NCBI GenBank assembly: GCA_950063125.1
Contig: CATLZI010000021.1
Coordinates: 1 to 14,671 of the forward strand
Length of the DNA: 14,671 nucleotides
Origin: an uncultured Porticoccus sp.
Lineage (GTDB): Bacteria; Pseudomonadota; Gammaproteobacteria; Pseudomonadales; Porticoccaceae
Direction: 5' to 3'
The translations under genes and the position numbers were made by a program. This document shows positions 7,958 through 14,671 of the stretch, one piece after another; positions within the stretch are counted from its first letter, which is position 1; each line of letters begins with the position of its first letter. The notes under the pieces are model-generated. The model saw nothing but the letters and a program-made list of their open reading frames with translations, was not told the DNA's origin and did not search any database.

Positions 7958-8614
7958 TCAGCCCCGGAGGCTGATGATTTCCCAGCCGCGCTGTTCCGCC
8001 ACCTGGCGCAACGCGTCACAGGGGTCGACAGCGACGGGTCGATCGACAATCTGCAGCAGCGGCAGGTCGTTGATGGAGTCGCTGTAAAAGCAACTGCCGA
8101 CCAGGTTGTGTCCAGTCTCTGCCAGCCATGCTTCAAGGCGTACGACTTTGCCCTCTCTGTAGCTGGGAATGCCGGATACCCGCCCGGTATAGCGACCATC
8201 CTGCTGCTCCAGCTCAGTGGCAATCAGCTCGGTAACACCCAGTTTCCGGCAGATGGGTTCCACCACGAAACGGTTTGTCGACGTGATGATCATGACAAGA
8301 TCGCCCTGCTCCCGGTGTTTCTGCAATAACCGTTCGGCACTCGGCAGCCACATCGGTGCAATCACCTCCTCCATGAACTGGCTGTGCAGTCGGGCCAATT
8401 CGGCCGGTGTCAGTGTTGCCAGTGGTTGCAGGGCAAAGGCAAGGTAGTTGTCCATATCCAGAACCCCGTTCAGGTAGTCCCGATAGAACTGGTCATTCAT
8501 GCGCCTGTAATGCGCTTTATCCACGATCTGGTGGTTGACGAGGAACTCGCCCCAGCCGTGATCACTGTCGCCTGCGATAAGTGTGTTGTCGAGGTCAAAG
8601 AGGGCAAGCGCCAT
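7958..8614 (-). CDS. HAD-IB family phosphatase (SerB-like), possible histidinol-phosphatase
   Basis: This 218-residue phosphatase of the haloacid dehalogenase superfamily, subfamily IB, removes phosphate from small metabolites. All four motifs are present: DLDNT (nucleophile Asp7, acid/base Asp9), ITST (110-113), Lys156 and DSINDLPLL (Asp179, Asn182, Asp183 for Mg2+). The cap lies between residues 15 and 90 and is helical, as in phosphoserine phosphatase relatives. In P. aeruginosa the gene next to rppH-ptsP (PA0335) is of this type and has been reported as histidinol-phosphate phosphatase; the matching position here makes that a reasonable guess, not proof. The start is ATG 8614, with GGGA a few bases upstream. 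A weak promoter candidate on the minus strand is TTGAGG (8679-8674), 17 bases, TAAGCT (8656-8651). It heads a probable operon with rsuA and rsmC. Confidence 0.87.
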   Translation of the reverse strand: MALALFDLDNTLIAGDSDHGWGEFLVNHQIVDKAHYRRMNDQFYRDYLNGVLDMDNYLAFALQPLATLTPAELARLHSQFMEEVIAPMWLPSAERLLQKHREQGDLVMIITSTNRFVVEPICRKLGVTELIATELEQQDGRYTGRVSGIPSYREGKVVRLEAWLAETGHNLVGSCFYSDSINDLPLLQIVDRPVAVDPCDALRQVAEQRGWEIISLRG

Positions 8615-8687
8615 GGGTTTCCCGAGAATGGTTAGTCAAAAAGGCGGCCTAGCTTACCCATAGATAAGGCTGTCCTCAACTAACTAT

Positions 8688-8727
8688 TTGATGTAACTTC
8701 GTGGATAGGCGTTATTATTAAAATAAC
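8688..8727 (+). promoter_or_regulatory. Putative rppH-ptsP promoter with overlapping inverted repeat
   Basis: The 131-base divergent gap between the HAD gene and rppH holds TTGATG (8688-8693) and TATTAT (8713-8718) with a long 19-base spacer, so the match is weak; TAAAAT (8719-8724) is an alternative -10. Overlapping it is a perfect inverted repeat, GTTATT (8711-8716) and AATAAC (8722-8727), with a 5-base spacer ATTAA. This is the most AT-rich stretch of the gap. It may be an operator or simply an AT-rich promoter. Confidence 0.3.
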
Positions 8728-8745
8728 AGGGTAAGGGTTGGTTCG

Positions 8746-9234
8746 GTGGTCGATCGAGAAGGTTTTCGCCCCAATGTGGGCATCATGATTTCAGATGGTG
8801 CGGGCAGGTTGTTGTGGGCCAGGCGTATTGGCCAGGATGCCTGGCAATTCCCCCAGGGCGGCATCAATCCCGGAGAAAAACCGGAACATGCCATGTATCG
8901 CGAGCTGTATGAAGAAATAGGCCTGGAGCCTGATGACGTCGAGCTGCTCGCCTGTACCCGGGGCTGGTTGCGTTACCGGCTGCCCAGAGCGATGCAGCGC
9001 AGACACAGCAAGCCACTGTGCATCGGCCAGAAGCAGAAATGGTACATGTTGAAGCTGCTGGCCGAGGAAGATCGCATTAGACTGGATCTCAGCGGCAAGC
9101 CGGAATTTGATCATTGGCAGTGGGTGAGTTATTGGTATCCGGTCAATCAGGTTATCGAGTTCAAGCAAGAGGTGTATCGCCGGGCATTGAAGGAATTGGC
9201 ACCCATGCAATGCGAACTGGAGCGTCAAAGCTAG
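8746..9234 (+). CDS. rppH: RNA pyrophosphohydrolase RppH
   Basis: RppH removes phosphate from the 5' end of triphosphorylated mRNA, which opens it to RNase E decay. The 162-residue Nudix enzyme begins [14 protein letters not shown] and carries an exact Nudix box GX5EX7REUXEEXGU at residues 38-60, with the metal-binding REUXEE at 52-57. The RppH-specific segments [41 protein letters not shown] and [15 protein letters not shown] are all present. GTG 8746 is the start: it matches the E. coli N-terminus (MIDDDGYRPN) and has AAGGG 8-9 bases upstream. Its TAG directly abuts the ptsP ATG, an arrangement common in proteobacteria that implies co-transcription. Confidence 0.97.
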   Translation: MVDREGFRPNVGIMISDGAGRLLWARRIGQDAWQFPQGGINPGEKPEHAMYRELYEEIGLEPDDVELLACTRGWLRYRLPRAMQRRHSKPLCIGQKQKWYMLKLLAEEDRIRLDLSGKPEFDHWQWVSYWYPVNQVIEFKQEVYRRALKELAPMQCELERQS

Positions 9235-11514
9235 ATGCTGGAATCACTCAGGAACATTGTTCAGCAGGTTAACGCCGCCAAGGACTTTGGCGAGGTGTTA
9301 CGGCTGATTGTTCAGCTGGTGAAAGAGGTAATGGATACCGGCATGTGTTCGGTCTACCTCTACAGCCCGAGCACCAATAGCTATGTATTGATGGCCACCG
9401 ATGGCCTCAATCCAAATTCGGTGGGCAAGGTTCATCTGTCCAGTAGAGAGGGGCTGGTGGGGCTGGTGGCATCGCGGGCCGAACCGATCAATCTCGAAGA
9501 AGCCGAAGCCCACCCAAACTTTGCCTTTTTCCCCGAAACGGGAGAGGAGCGTTTCCGCTCTTTCCTCGGTGCTCCCATTATTCACCACCGGAAGGTGCTC
9601 GGTGTATTGGTGGTGCAACAGCAGGAACGCCGTCGCTTCGACGAGAGTGAAGAATCCTTTCTGGTAACCGTTTCGGCGCAACTGGCCGGTGTGATTGCGC
9701 ATGCGGACGCTACCGGTGAGCTGGATCAATTGCTCAATCCCCAGCAGGCGGTTATTCACGAACGGATTTATCCCGGTGTGGCCAGTGCGCCTGGTGTAGC
9801 CATCGGTACTGTGGTGGTGATCTCTTCACCTGCCGACCTGAAAGCCGTGCCTATGAGAAAGGTGCAGGATACCGAGGCCGAGTTGGTGTTGTTTCGTCAT
9901 GCCATGGAGCAAACGAAAACAGATATCCGGGCTCTTGATCAGACGATGGTGAACAAGCTCAGTGAAGAGGAGCGCGCCCTTTTCGATGTTTATGTCCGGA
10001 TGCTGGATGATCATTCCATGGGCGGTGAAGTGCTCAGTCTGATCAAAGAGGGGTTCTGTGCCCAGAGTGCCTGGTCACAGGTTGTACTGGGGCATATCCG
10101 CCTGTTCAAAAGCATGCAGGATGCGTATCTTCGCGAACGCGCCTCTGATGTGGAGGATTTGGGGCGCCGGGTGCTCGCCTATCTTCAGCAATCGGAAGTC
10201 AAGCGCAGTGTCTTTCCCGAGAGAATGGTCATGATTGGTGAAGAGCTGTCAGCGGCTTCTTTCGCCGACGTGCCACTGGAAAATGTGGTGGCCATAGTAT
10301 CCGTGAAAGGATCCCGCAACTCGCATATGGCCATTCTCGGTCGCGCTATCGGTATTCCCACTGTTATGGGCGTGATGGATTTGCCATGGGGACGACTGGA
10401 TGGCGAAGAGGTAATTGTGGACGGCCACACCGGTCAGGTGATTGTCTCTCCCCGCGACGAACTGCTTCAGGCCTACACCCAGCAGATCTATGAAGAGAAG
10501 CTGCTTGCAGCCGACCTGGAAAAGCTTACTGATAAACCCTGTGTGACGGCAGACGGTCACCACGTCTCTTTATGGGTCAATACCGGCTTGCGGCTCGATT
10601 CCATGCTGTCACTGGATCGTGGCGCTGAAGGGGTAGGCCTGTATCGCACTGAAATTCCATTCCTGATGCTGGATCGTTTCCCGTCGGAGGAAGAACAGCG
10701 CAAGGCCTACCGTGAGCATCTGGAAATGTTCGCTCCTCGGACAGTCACCATGAGGACACTGGATATTGGGGGCGACAAGGATCTGCCCTACTTCCCCATT
10801 GAGGAGGAGAATCCGTTTTTGGGCTGGCGCGGTATCCGTATTTGTCTTGACCATCCCGAGATTTTTCTGGTGCAGCTGCGCGCGATGATGCGCGCCAGCG
10901 AAGGGCTGAATAATCTCAGTATTCTGTTGCCGATGATTTCCAACGTTCCGGAGTTGGAAAGTGCGTTGCAGCTGATTTACCAGGTATACGATGAGCTGAC
11001 AGAAGAAGAGGGCTACCAGATCGAAATGCCCAATGTCGGAGCCATGATCGAAGTGCCTGCTGCGGTCTACCAAATCAGAGAGCTGGCGCGTCGCGTGGAT
11101 TTTCTTTCGGTGGGCACCAATGATCTTACCCAGTACCTGCTGGCGGTGGATCGCAACAATCCACGGGTGGCGGACTTGTATCACGCCTGCCATCCCAGTG
11201 TATTGCGGGCCTTGCTCGCCATCTCTGAAGGCGCCAGGGGCGAGTGCACCCCGGTCAGCGTCTGTGGCGAGATGGCTGGCGATCCGATTGGTGCAGTATT
11301 GCTGATGGCGTTGGGTTTTCGGGTGTTATCGATGAGCGCCACGAATCTGCTTAAAGTGAAAGCGATTCTCCGCCAGGTGAGTCTGGTGGAGGCGACGAAA
11401 TTGCTGGAGGAGGTCATGCTGATGCCGGATGCCGATTCAGTCTGGCGTCACATGGAAAAAGCCCTTAAAAAACCCGATCTTGCCGCCCTGTTTCGCGGCA
11501 CAGCAATGCATTGA
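9235..11514 (+). CDS. ptsP: Phosphoenolpyruvate-protein phosphotransferase PtsP (Enzyme I-Ntr)
   Basis: PtsP takes phosphate from PEP and passes it to NPr and then EIIA-Ntr, the regulatory nitrogen-PTS chain. The 759-residue protein (E. coli 748) has an N-terminal GAF domain (about 15-155, with ASRAEPINLEEAEAHPNF and FLGAPIIHH), the Enzyme I N-terminal region beginning PGVASAPGVAIG near 180, and the phospho-histidine domain with NSHMAILGRAIGIPTVMG (His364). The PEP-binding barrel has GLYRTEIPFLMLDRFPSEEE, TMRTLDIGGDKDLPYF, FLSVGTNDLTQYLLAVDRNN and SVCGEMAGDP (Cys677). All active-site elements are intact. In E. coli the GAF domain responds to glutamine; the same is plausible here. ATG 9235 follows the rppH stop with no gap; GGAG at 9219-9222 is a distant Shine-Dalgarno, so coupling to rppH is likely. 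No terminator hairpin is visible in the 16 bases to the convergent gene. Confidence 0.97.
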   Translation: MLESLRNIVQQVNAAKDFGEVLRLIVQLVKEVMDTGMCSVYLYSPSTNSYVLMATDGLNPNSVGKVHLSSREGLVGLVASRAEPINLEEAEAHPNFAFFPETGEERFRSFLGAPIIHHRKVLGVLVVQQQERRRFDESEESFLVTVSAQLAGVIAHADATGELDQLLNPQQAVIHERIYPGVASAPGVAIGTVVVISSPADLKAVPMRKVQDTEAELVLFRHAMEQTKTDIRALDQTMVNKLSEEERALFDVYVRMLDDHSMGGEVLSLIKEGFCAQSAWSQVVLGHIRLFKSMQDAYLRERASDVEDLGRRVLAYLQQSEVKRSVFPERMVMIGEELSAASFADVPLENVVAIVSVKGSRNSHMAILGRAIGIPTVMGVMDLPWGRLDGEEVIVDGHTGQVIVSPRDELLQAYTQQIYEEKLLAADLEKLTDKPCVTADGHHVSLWVNTGLRLDSMLSLDRGAEGVGLYRTEIPFLMLDRFPSEEEQRKAYREHLEMFAPRTVTMRTLDIGGDKDLPYFPIEEENPFLGWRGIRICLDHPEIFLVQLRAMMRASEGLNNLSILLPMISNVPELESALQLIYQVYDELTEEEGYQIEMPNVGAMIEVPAAVYQIRELARRVDFLSVGTNDLTQYLLAVDRNNPRVADLYHACHPSVLRALLAISEGARGECTPVSVCGEMAGDPIGAVLLMALGFRVLSMSATNLLKVKAILRQVSLVEATKLLEEVMLMPDADSVWRHMEKALKKPDLAALFRGTAMH

Positions 11515-11530
11515 ATCTCCGGCCCCTCTT

Positions 11531-12298
11531 CTAATGCTTGCCATTCAGGCTAAAGGACAGGCGCTGTCCCGGTCGGCCGCCCGGTTGATAATTCTGTTCG
11601 GTCATTTGCATAGTCCCTGCACGATTCATCAAGAGCACACTGGTGCAGCGAGTGCCGTACTCATGACCACAGATAAACGGTGGGGACAACATTCTCTCCA
11701 GTGCGATGCCCACCCCCGTATCCGGTAGGACTTCATCGGCAAAAGGTGCCCTCCGTTGCAGGCAGGCCGCCAGGGAGGAAAAATCGGGCGTCGGCTGCCT
11801 TTGCAGCAGTGCTGCCAACGCAGCTTTGGCATGTTCCGCCTTGGGCCAGGGGCTATCCAACAGATGATTGGACAATGAGTAGATGCCCGGTGGCAGAATC
11901 TTTACGGCGTTGTGACGGTTTGAGCAATACACCAGCGTTTCGCTATCCCCGAGCAGCAGGTTGAAGCCGTTGAAGTCCGCTCCCTTGCGGATAACCTGCC
12001 CGGCGTAGTCGACGGCCGGTGTGCTGCCCTGTAAAAATTTCCGGGTGAGGTCGCCGCGGGATCGCGGGGCCGGGTTTTCCCGGCCCTCCCGGTAATTGGT
12101 GACACCGGCCCAGCGCCCATTGCGGCTGACTCCCAGCCATGTGCCACCGCCCTGCAGGTCGCGACCCGCCAGAATATCCGGCGCTTCTGCCCAGAAATGC
12201 AGCGGCGTCGAGGGCCGCTGGTAGTATTCATCGCGGTTGGCGACAACGATCAGCGGGAACTCGGGGTGGGTTTGCCAAGCCAGTACCATCAAACACAT
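11531..12298 (-). CDS. NRDE/TANGO2-family protein
   Basis: The 255-residue product starts MCLMVLAWQTHPEFPLIVVA and then NRDE at residues 21-24, the motif that names the family. Cys2, exposed after Met removal, is the conserved N-terminal nucleophile-like residue, and this fixes the start at ATG 12298 although the frame is open further upstream. Other conserved blocks are ILAGRDLQGGGTWLGVSRNG, WAGVTNYR, GFNLLLGD and a late EYGTRCTSVLL. The fold is Ntn-hydrolase-like. The bacterial role is unknown; animal TANGO2/HRG-9 relatives have been linked to haem trafficking and lipid metabolism. It lies convergent to ptsP and divergent from lgt, alone on its strand. It has no usable Shine-Dalgarno: the nearest G-run ends 13 bases before the ATG. 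Confidence 0.9.
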   Translation of the reverse strand: MCLMVLAWQTHPEFPLIVVANRDEYYQRPSTPLHFWAEAPDILAGRDLQGGGTWLGVSRNGRWAGVTNYREGRENPAPRSRGDLTRKFLQGSTPAVDYAGQVIRKGADFNGFNLLLGDSETLVYCSNRHNAVKILPPGIYSLSNHLLDSPWPKAEHAKAALAALLQRQPTPDFSSLAACLQRRAPFADEVLPDTGVGIALERMLSPPFICGHEYGTRCTSVLLMNRAGTMQMTEQNYQPGGRPGQRLSFSLNGKH

Positions 12299-12304
12299 AC
12301 CGTC

Positions 12305-12334
12305 ATTGTACCCCACACGGTGACAGGCTATGAT
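12305..12334 (-). promoter_or_regulatory. Putative promoter of the NRDE gene, placed for a leaderless transcript
   Basis: On the minus strand TACAAT (12310-12305) is a 5/6 match to the -10 box. The A of the ATG (12298) is the seventh base after it, the usual distance to a transcription start. A poor -35 (ATCATA, 12334-12329) lies 18 bases upstream. The element overlaps the -35 of the lgt promoter on the other strand. Confidence 0.33.
12306..12334 (+). promoter_or_regulatory. Putative sigma70 promoter of lgt-thyA-folA
   Basis: TTGTAC (12306-12311; only TTG matches well) and TATGAT (12329-12334, 5/6) are 17 bases apart. The predicted start is near 12341, giving a leader of about 29 bases before lgt. 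It sits back to back with the predicted NRDE promoter in a 71-base gap. Confidence 0.38.
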
Positions 12335-12369
12335 CGCCGCAGATTCCCCGCTGTAGATGAACTGATCGC

Positions 12370-13173
12370 ATGCTGAGCTATCCCCAGATTGATCCTGTCG
12401 CCTTTGCCCTCGGCCCACTGACGGTCCACTGGTACGGCCTGATGTACCTGGTAGGGTTTATCGCAGCCTGGCTGCTGGCGTTGCGTCGCAGCGAGCGACC
12501 CTGGTCTCCGGTGCGACGCAAGCAAGTGGAAGATCTGGTGGTGTATGGCGCCTTTGGCGTGATTCTCGGCGGCCGCTTCGGCTATGTCATGTTTTACAAT
12601 CTCGATAAATGGTTGTCGGACCCTCTTTGGCTGTTCAAAGTCTGGGAGGGTGGCATGTCCTTCCATGGCGGTCTGTTGGGGGTGCTGATTGCCCTCTGGC
12701 TGTTCAGTCGCCGCACCAATCAATCCTTTCTGGCACTGGGGGATTTTGTCACCATCATGGTGCCTATTGGTCTGGGGTTGGGGCGGATAGGTAATTTTAT
12801 CGGCCAAGAGCTGTGGGGGCGGCATACCAGTTCGTGGATAGGTATGGTGTTTCCCAATGATCCGCTGCAGTTGCCAAGGCACCCCTCTCAGCTTTATCAG
12901 GCATTTCTGGAGGGGCTGGTACTGTTCCTGGTGCTGCTGATTTTTACCCGGAAACCCCGCCCCGCGGGCATGGTAAGTGGACTGTTTCTGGCGCTCTATG
13001 GCAGCTTTCGCTTTGCCGTTGAGTTTTTTCGGGAGCCCGATGGCCATATCGGATTTGATCTTTTTGACTGGATGACCCGCGGCCAGCTGCTCAGCCTGCC
13101 GATGATTGCCGTAGGCGTTGGCCTGATACTCTGGAGTTGGCTGCGGCCAGGTAATATCAATACTGTCCGTTAG
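12370..13173 (+). CDS. lgt: Prolipoprotein diacylglyceryl transferase Lgt
   Basis: Lgt moves diacylglycerol from phosphatidylglycerol to the lipobox cysteine of prolipoproteins in the inner membrane, the first step of lipoprotein maturation; the LpoP-like protein of this window would be a substrate. The 267-residue protein is a multi-pass membrane protein with about seven hydrophobic segments. It has the N-terminal [22 protein letters not shown] (His99), and the Lgt signature [14 protein letters not shown] (138-151), keeping Arg139, Asn142, Glu147 and Gly150. [11 protein letters not shown] near 214-224 supplies the late Arg/Glu pair. Within the signature, the position that is Asn in E. coli (INGE) is Gly here (IGQE); the residues reported as essential are kept. 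ATG 12370 has a weak Shine-Dalgarno (GATGAA region). Confidence 0.96.
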   Translation: MLSYPQIDPVAFALGPLTVHWYGLMYLVGFIAAWLLALRRSERPWSPVRRKQVEDLVVYGAFGVILGGRFGYVMFYNLDKWLSDPLWLFKVWEGGMSFHGGLLGVLIALWLFSRRTNQSFLALGDFVTIMVPIGLGLGRIGNFIGQELWGRHTSSWIGMVFPNDPLQLPRHPSQLYQAFLEGLVLFLVLLIFTRKPRPAGMVSGLFLALYGSFRFAVEFFREPDGHIGFDLFDWMTRGQLLSLPMIAVGVGLILWSWLRPGNINTVR

Positions 13174-13192
13174 TGGCGGAAGAGGGTCAAAC

Positions 13193-14098
13193 ATGAAGCA
13201 ATATCTCGATCTGATGCGCCACATTCGGGATAGTGGTGTCCGCAAGGAAGATCGCACCGGCACGGGTACGCTCAGCGTGTTTGGTTACCAGATGCGCTTC
13301 GATCTGGCCGAGGGTTTCCCGTTGGTCACGACCAAGAAAGTCCACCTGAAATCGATCATCCACGAGCTGCTGTGGTTTATCCGCGGCGATACCAATATCC
13401 GCTACCTGGTGCAAAACGGCGTTAATATCTGGAACCACTGGCCGTTTCAGAGCTGGCTCAACCAGACCGGGCGGGCCGACGACTATCCCATGTACAGCCC
13501 CGAGTGGCGCGAGTTGATGAAGGTGTTCGTGGCGAAGGTCCGCGAAGATGAGGCCTTTGCCGCTCAATACGGCGATCTGGGGCCGGTGTACGGTCACCAG
13601 TGGCGAAATTTCGAGGGCGTGGATCAACTGGCCCAGGGGGTTGAGGCAGTTCGTAGCAATCCTGGCTCCCGTGGTCTGATCGTTACCATCTGGAATCCCA
13701 AGGACATTCCGGTGATGGTCAAGTCCGGCCTGCCGCCCTGCCACAGTCTGTTTCAGTTTTACGTCACTGACGGGCGGCTGTCCTGTCAGTTGTACCAGCG
13801 CAGTGCCGACGTGTTCCTCGGAGTGCCGTTCAATATTGCCTCCTATGCGCTGCTGACTCTGATGGTGGCCCAGGTCACCGGTCTGAAACCGGGGGATTTC
13901 GTGCATACCTTTGGCGATGCGCATCTCTACGCCAACCATGTGCAGCAGGTGGAAGAGCAGCTGGGGCGGTCGCCTTTGCCGCTCCCTCGCATGGTCATCA
14001 ACCCAGCTGTGACCGATCTGTTCGACTTCCGCTTCGAAGATTTCGAACTGCTTGATTATCAGTCCCACGCCCCGATTTCAGCGCCGGTAGCGGTGTAA
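13193..14098 (+). CDS. thyA: Thymidylate synthase, long-insert form
   Basis: ThyA methylates dUMP to dTMP using 5,10-methylene-THF and releases DHF. The 301-residue protein carries [36 protein letters not shown], catalytic Cys183 in [40 protein letters not shown] and the C-terminal APVAV. Compared with E. coli ThyA (264 residues) it has about 37 extra residues between NIWNHW (78-83) and YGDLGPVYG (126-134), the same place where Lactobacillus casei-type enzymes carry an insert. All active-site residues that I can place are intact. ATG 13193 has a good AGAGGG 7-10 bases upstream and follows lgt by 19 bases, so the genes are co-transcribed. folA begins 4 bases after its stop. Confidence 0.97.
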   Translation: MKQYLDLMRHIRDSGVRKEDRTGTGTLSVFGYQMRFDLAEGFPLVTTKKVHLKSIIHELLWFIRGDTNIRYLVQNGVNIWNHWPFQSWLNQTGRADDYPMYSPEWRELMKVFVAKVREDEAFAAQYGDLGPVYGHQWRNFEGVDQLAQGVEAVRSNPGSRGLIVTIWNPKDIPVMVKSGLPPCHSLFQFYVTDGRLSCQLYQRSADVFLGVPFNIASYALLTLMVAQVTGLKPGDFVHTFGDAHLYANHVQQVEEQLGRSPLPLPRMVINPAVTDLFDFRFEDFELLDYQSHAPISAPVAV

Positions 14099-14102
14099 CC
14101 TG

Positions 14103-14300
14103 ATGGTTTGTCTGACCCTTTCCCTGATTGTTGCGATGGATCGAAATCGTGTCATTGGCAGCAATAATACGCTGCCTTGGCGATTGCCGGACGATTTGAG
14201 GTATTTCAAGTCGGTCACCATGGGCAAACCGATTCTGATGGGCCGCAAAACGTTCGAGTCCATTGGTCGGCCCTTGCCGGGCAGATTGAATATCGTGATC
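14103..14300 (+). pseudogene. folA: Dihydrofolate reductase, N-terminal 66 codons only (broken at a sequence junction)
   Basis: FolA reduces DHF to THF with NADPH and recycles the product of ThyA. Residues 1-66 are clearly [57 protein letters not shown] and RLNIVI. The catalytic acidic residue (Asp30/31 of LPDD) and the NADPH-loop Gly-Arg-Lys-Thr are present. After NIVI the expected continuation, a turn and then a beta strand carrying DHFR features, is missing. The frame runs on into unrelated residues ([13 protein letters not shown]...) with no stop to the window end, because it enters the antisense of another gene. The usual length is about 160-170 residues, so roughly 95-100 are absent. 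Spacing to thyA is 4 bases. It is called broken here, but the break may be an assembly or cloning artefact rather than a real mutation. Confidence 0.88.
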
Positions 14301-14306
14301 AGAGTA
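14291..14306. other. Junction between folA and unrelated sequence, at TGATCA
   Basis: Similarity to DHFR ends with codon 66, whose last base is 14300. From there rightward only the minus-strand transporter frame makes sense. The join coincides with TGATCA (14296-14301), which contains GATC (14297-14300). No terminal inverted repeats, target duplication or transposase coding is visible around it. Because the antisense of folA here also reads ITIFNL, plausible transporter sequence, the exact join could lie anywhere within about 15 bases to the left. Confidence 0.7.
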
Positions 14307-14671
14307 AATGTGCCCACCAACAGGGCCGCAAAAGCCTCAATGAAACCAAAGCCGCCCCGAACCAACATCACGGCTGTCAGGCCCGCAAGAATTAGTGCCC
14401 AGTATCGATCATCCAGAGGCTTACTCTTGAAATCAAATCCCGCAATGCCCGAACGCAACAGACGCTCTTGTGAACGAAGGGATTCCAAATTCTTAGAATT
14501 TGTTTCAAATAAAATGTTACGCTCAACAACTTGGAGTCGCGCGCGATTGTCTGCGGCCTCATTGTATGCACTGCCTTTTTTCGTAAGCGGCATGGTGATT
14601 GCCATCGCCTGCCCCACTCCGCCAACGATGCCGCCCAACTGCCCTATCCCCACCAGCATGGTGATGCCCCA
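14301..14671 (-). CDS. Internal fragment of a membrane transporter, NRAMP-like (both ends missing)
   Basis: The minus-strand frame is open from the right edge ([11 protein letters not shown]...) through the junction. Of this, about 124 codons look native: a glycine-rich membrane helix ([20 protein letters not shown]), a charged soluble stretch of about 60 residues (from PLTKKG to KSKPLDD), and a second helix ([20 protein letters not shown], then [16 protein letters not shown]). The pattern '[12 protein letters not shown] ... WAL.L....AVML..G.FG.IEAF...LVG.FTL' recalls the TM4-TM5 part of divergent NRAMP/SLC11-type metal transporters; this is recollection, with no search behind it. The N-terminal part would lie right of the window, and the C-terminal part is replaced by antisense folA. 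By eye its composition is more AT-rich than its neighbours (for instance 14480-14525), which hints at a different source. Confidence 0.5.

Noticed and set aside
9448..9470. A short tandem repeat (GGGGCTGGT twice) in ptsP
   Set aside because: It encodes Gly-Leu-Val-Gly-Leu-Val in a normal GAF segment; coding explains it.
12328..13263. A 311-codon open frame antisense to lgt
   Set aside because: Lgt on the plus strand is unambiguous by its signature. The antisense frame is low-complexity, rich in Gln/His/Pro, and has no family resemblance.
13187..14068. A 293-codon open frame antisense to thyA
   Set aside because: It mirrors nearly the whole of an unambiguous thyA, as expected from codon bias in GC-rich DNA, and shows no motifs of its own.
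14301..14671. An insertion sequence or transposon inserted in folA
   Set aside because: No transposase motif, terminal inverted repeat or target-site duplication is seen, and the fragment is an internal piece of a membrane protein rather than the end of an element.

Overview
The window reads as chromosomal housekeeping DNA from a gammaproteobacterium, probably on the Pseudomonas/Cellvibrio/Marinobacter side of the class. The evidence is an mrcB gene followed by a TPR lipoprotein that looks like the Pseudomonas LpoP activator, a DUF1631 plus PilZ gene pair, and the rppH-ptsP ... lgt-thyA-folA order familiar from Pseudomonas and relatives. Genus cannot be decided from the sequence. No tRNA, rRNA, CRISPR array, insertion sequence or prophage gene was seen. 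Gene density is high: no gap between genes exceeds about 130 bases.

Layout. (1) 1-473, minus: the first half of a PfkB-family (adenosine kinase-like) gene, cut by the left edge. It is divergent from (2) 586-3398, plus: mrcB (PBP1B) overlapping an lpoP-like lipoprotein gene, a cell-wall synthase and its likely outer-membrane activator. The two directions seem to share one -10 region. (3) 3490-6139, plus: a DUF1631 protein overlapping a small PilZ protein, a probable c-di-GMP-related pair. (4) 6133-8614, minus: HAD-IB phosphatase, rsuA and an rsmC-like methyltransferase. The last two both modify 16S rRNA and overlap. (5) 8746-11514, plus: rppH (mRNA 5' pyrophosphohydrolase) abutting ptsP (nitrogen-PTS Enzyme I). 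(6) 11531-12298, minus: an NRDE/TANGO2-family gene with no visible Shine-Dalgarno and a -10 box placed so that the transcript could start at the ATG. (7) 12370-14300, plus: lgt, thyA and the first 66 codons of folA. ThyA turns methylene-THF into DHF, which FolA recycles, so thyA and folA form a functional pair.

The most unusual spot is the right end. At about 14300 the folA reading frame stops resembling dihydrofolate reductase. The remaining ~371 bases instead encode, on the minus strand, an internal piece of a membrane protein that looks like a divergent NRAMP-type metal transporter. Both genes lose their 3' parts at one point, which lies on a GATC/TGATCA site. That is how a chimeric join (cloning or assembly artefact) looks, though a real deletion or inversion junction cannot be excluded. 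Apart from this I see ordinary housekeeping genes with some interesting regulatory details, and no convincing new multi-gene system.
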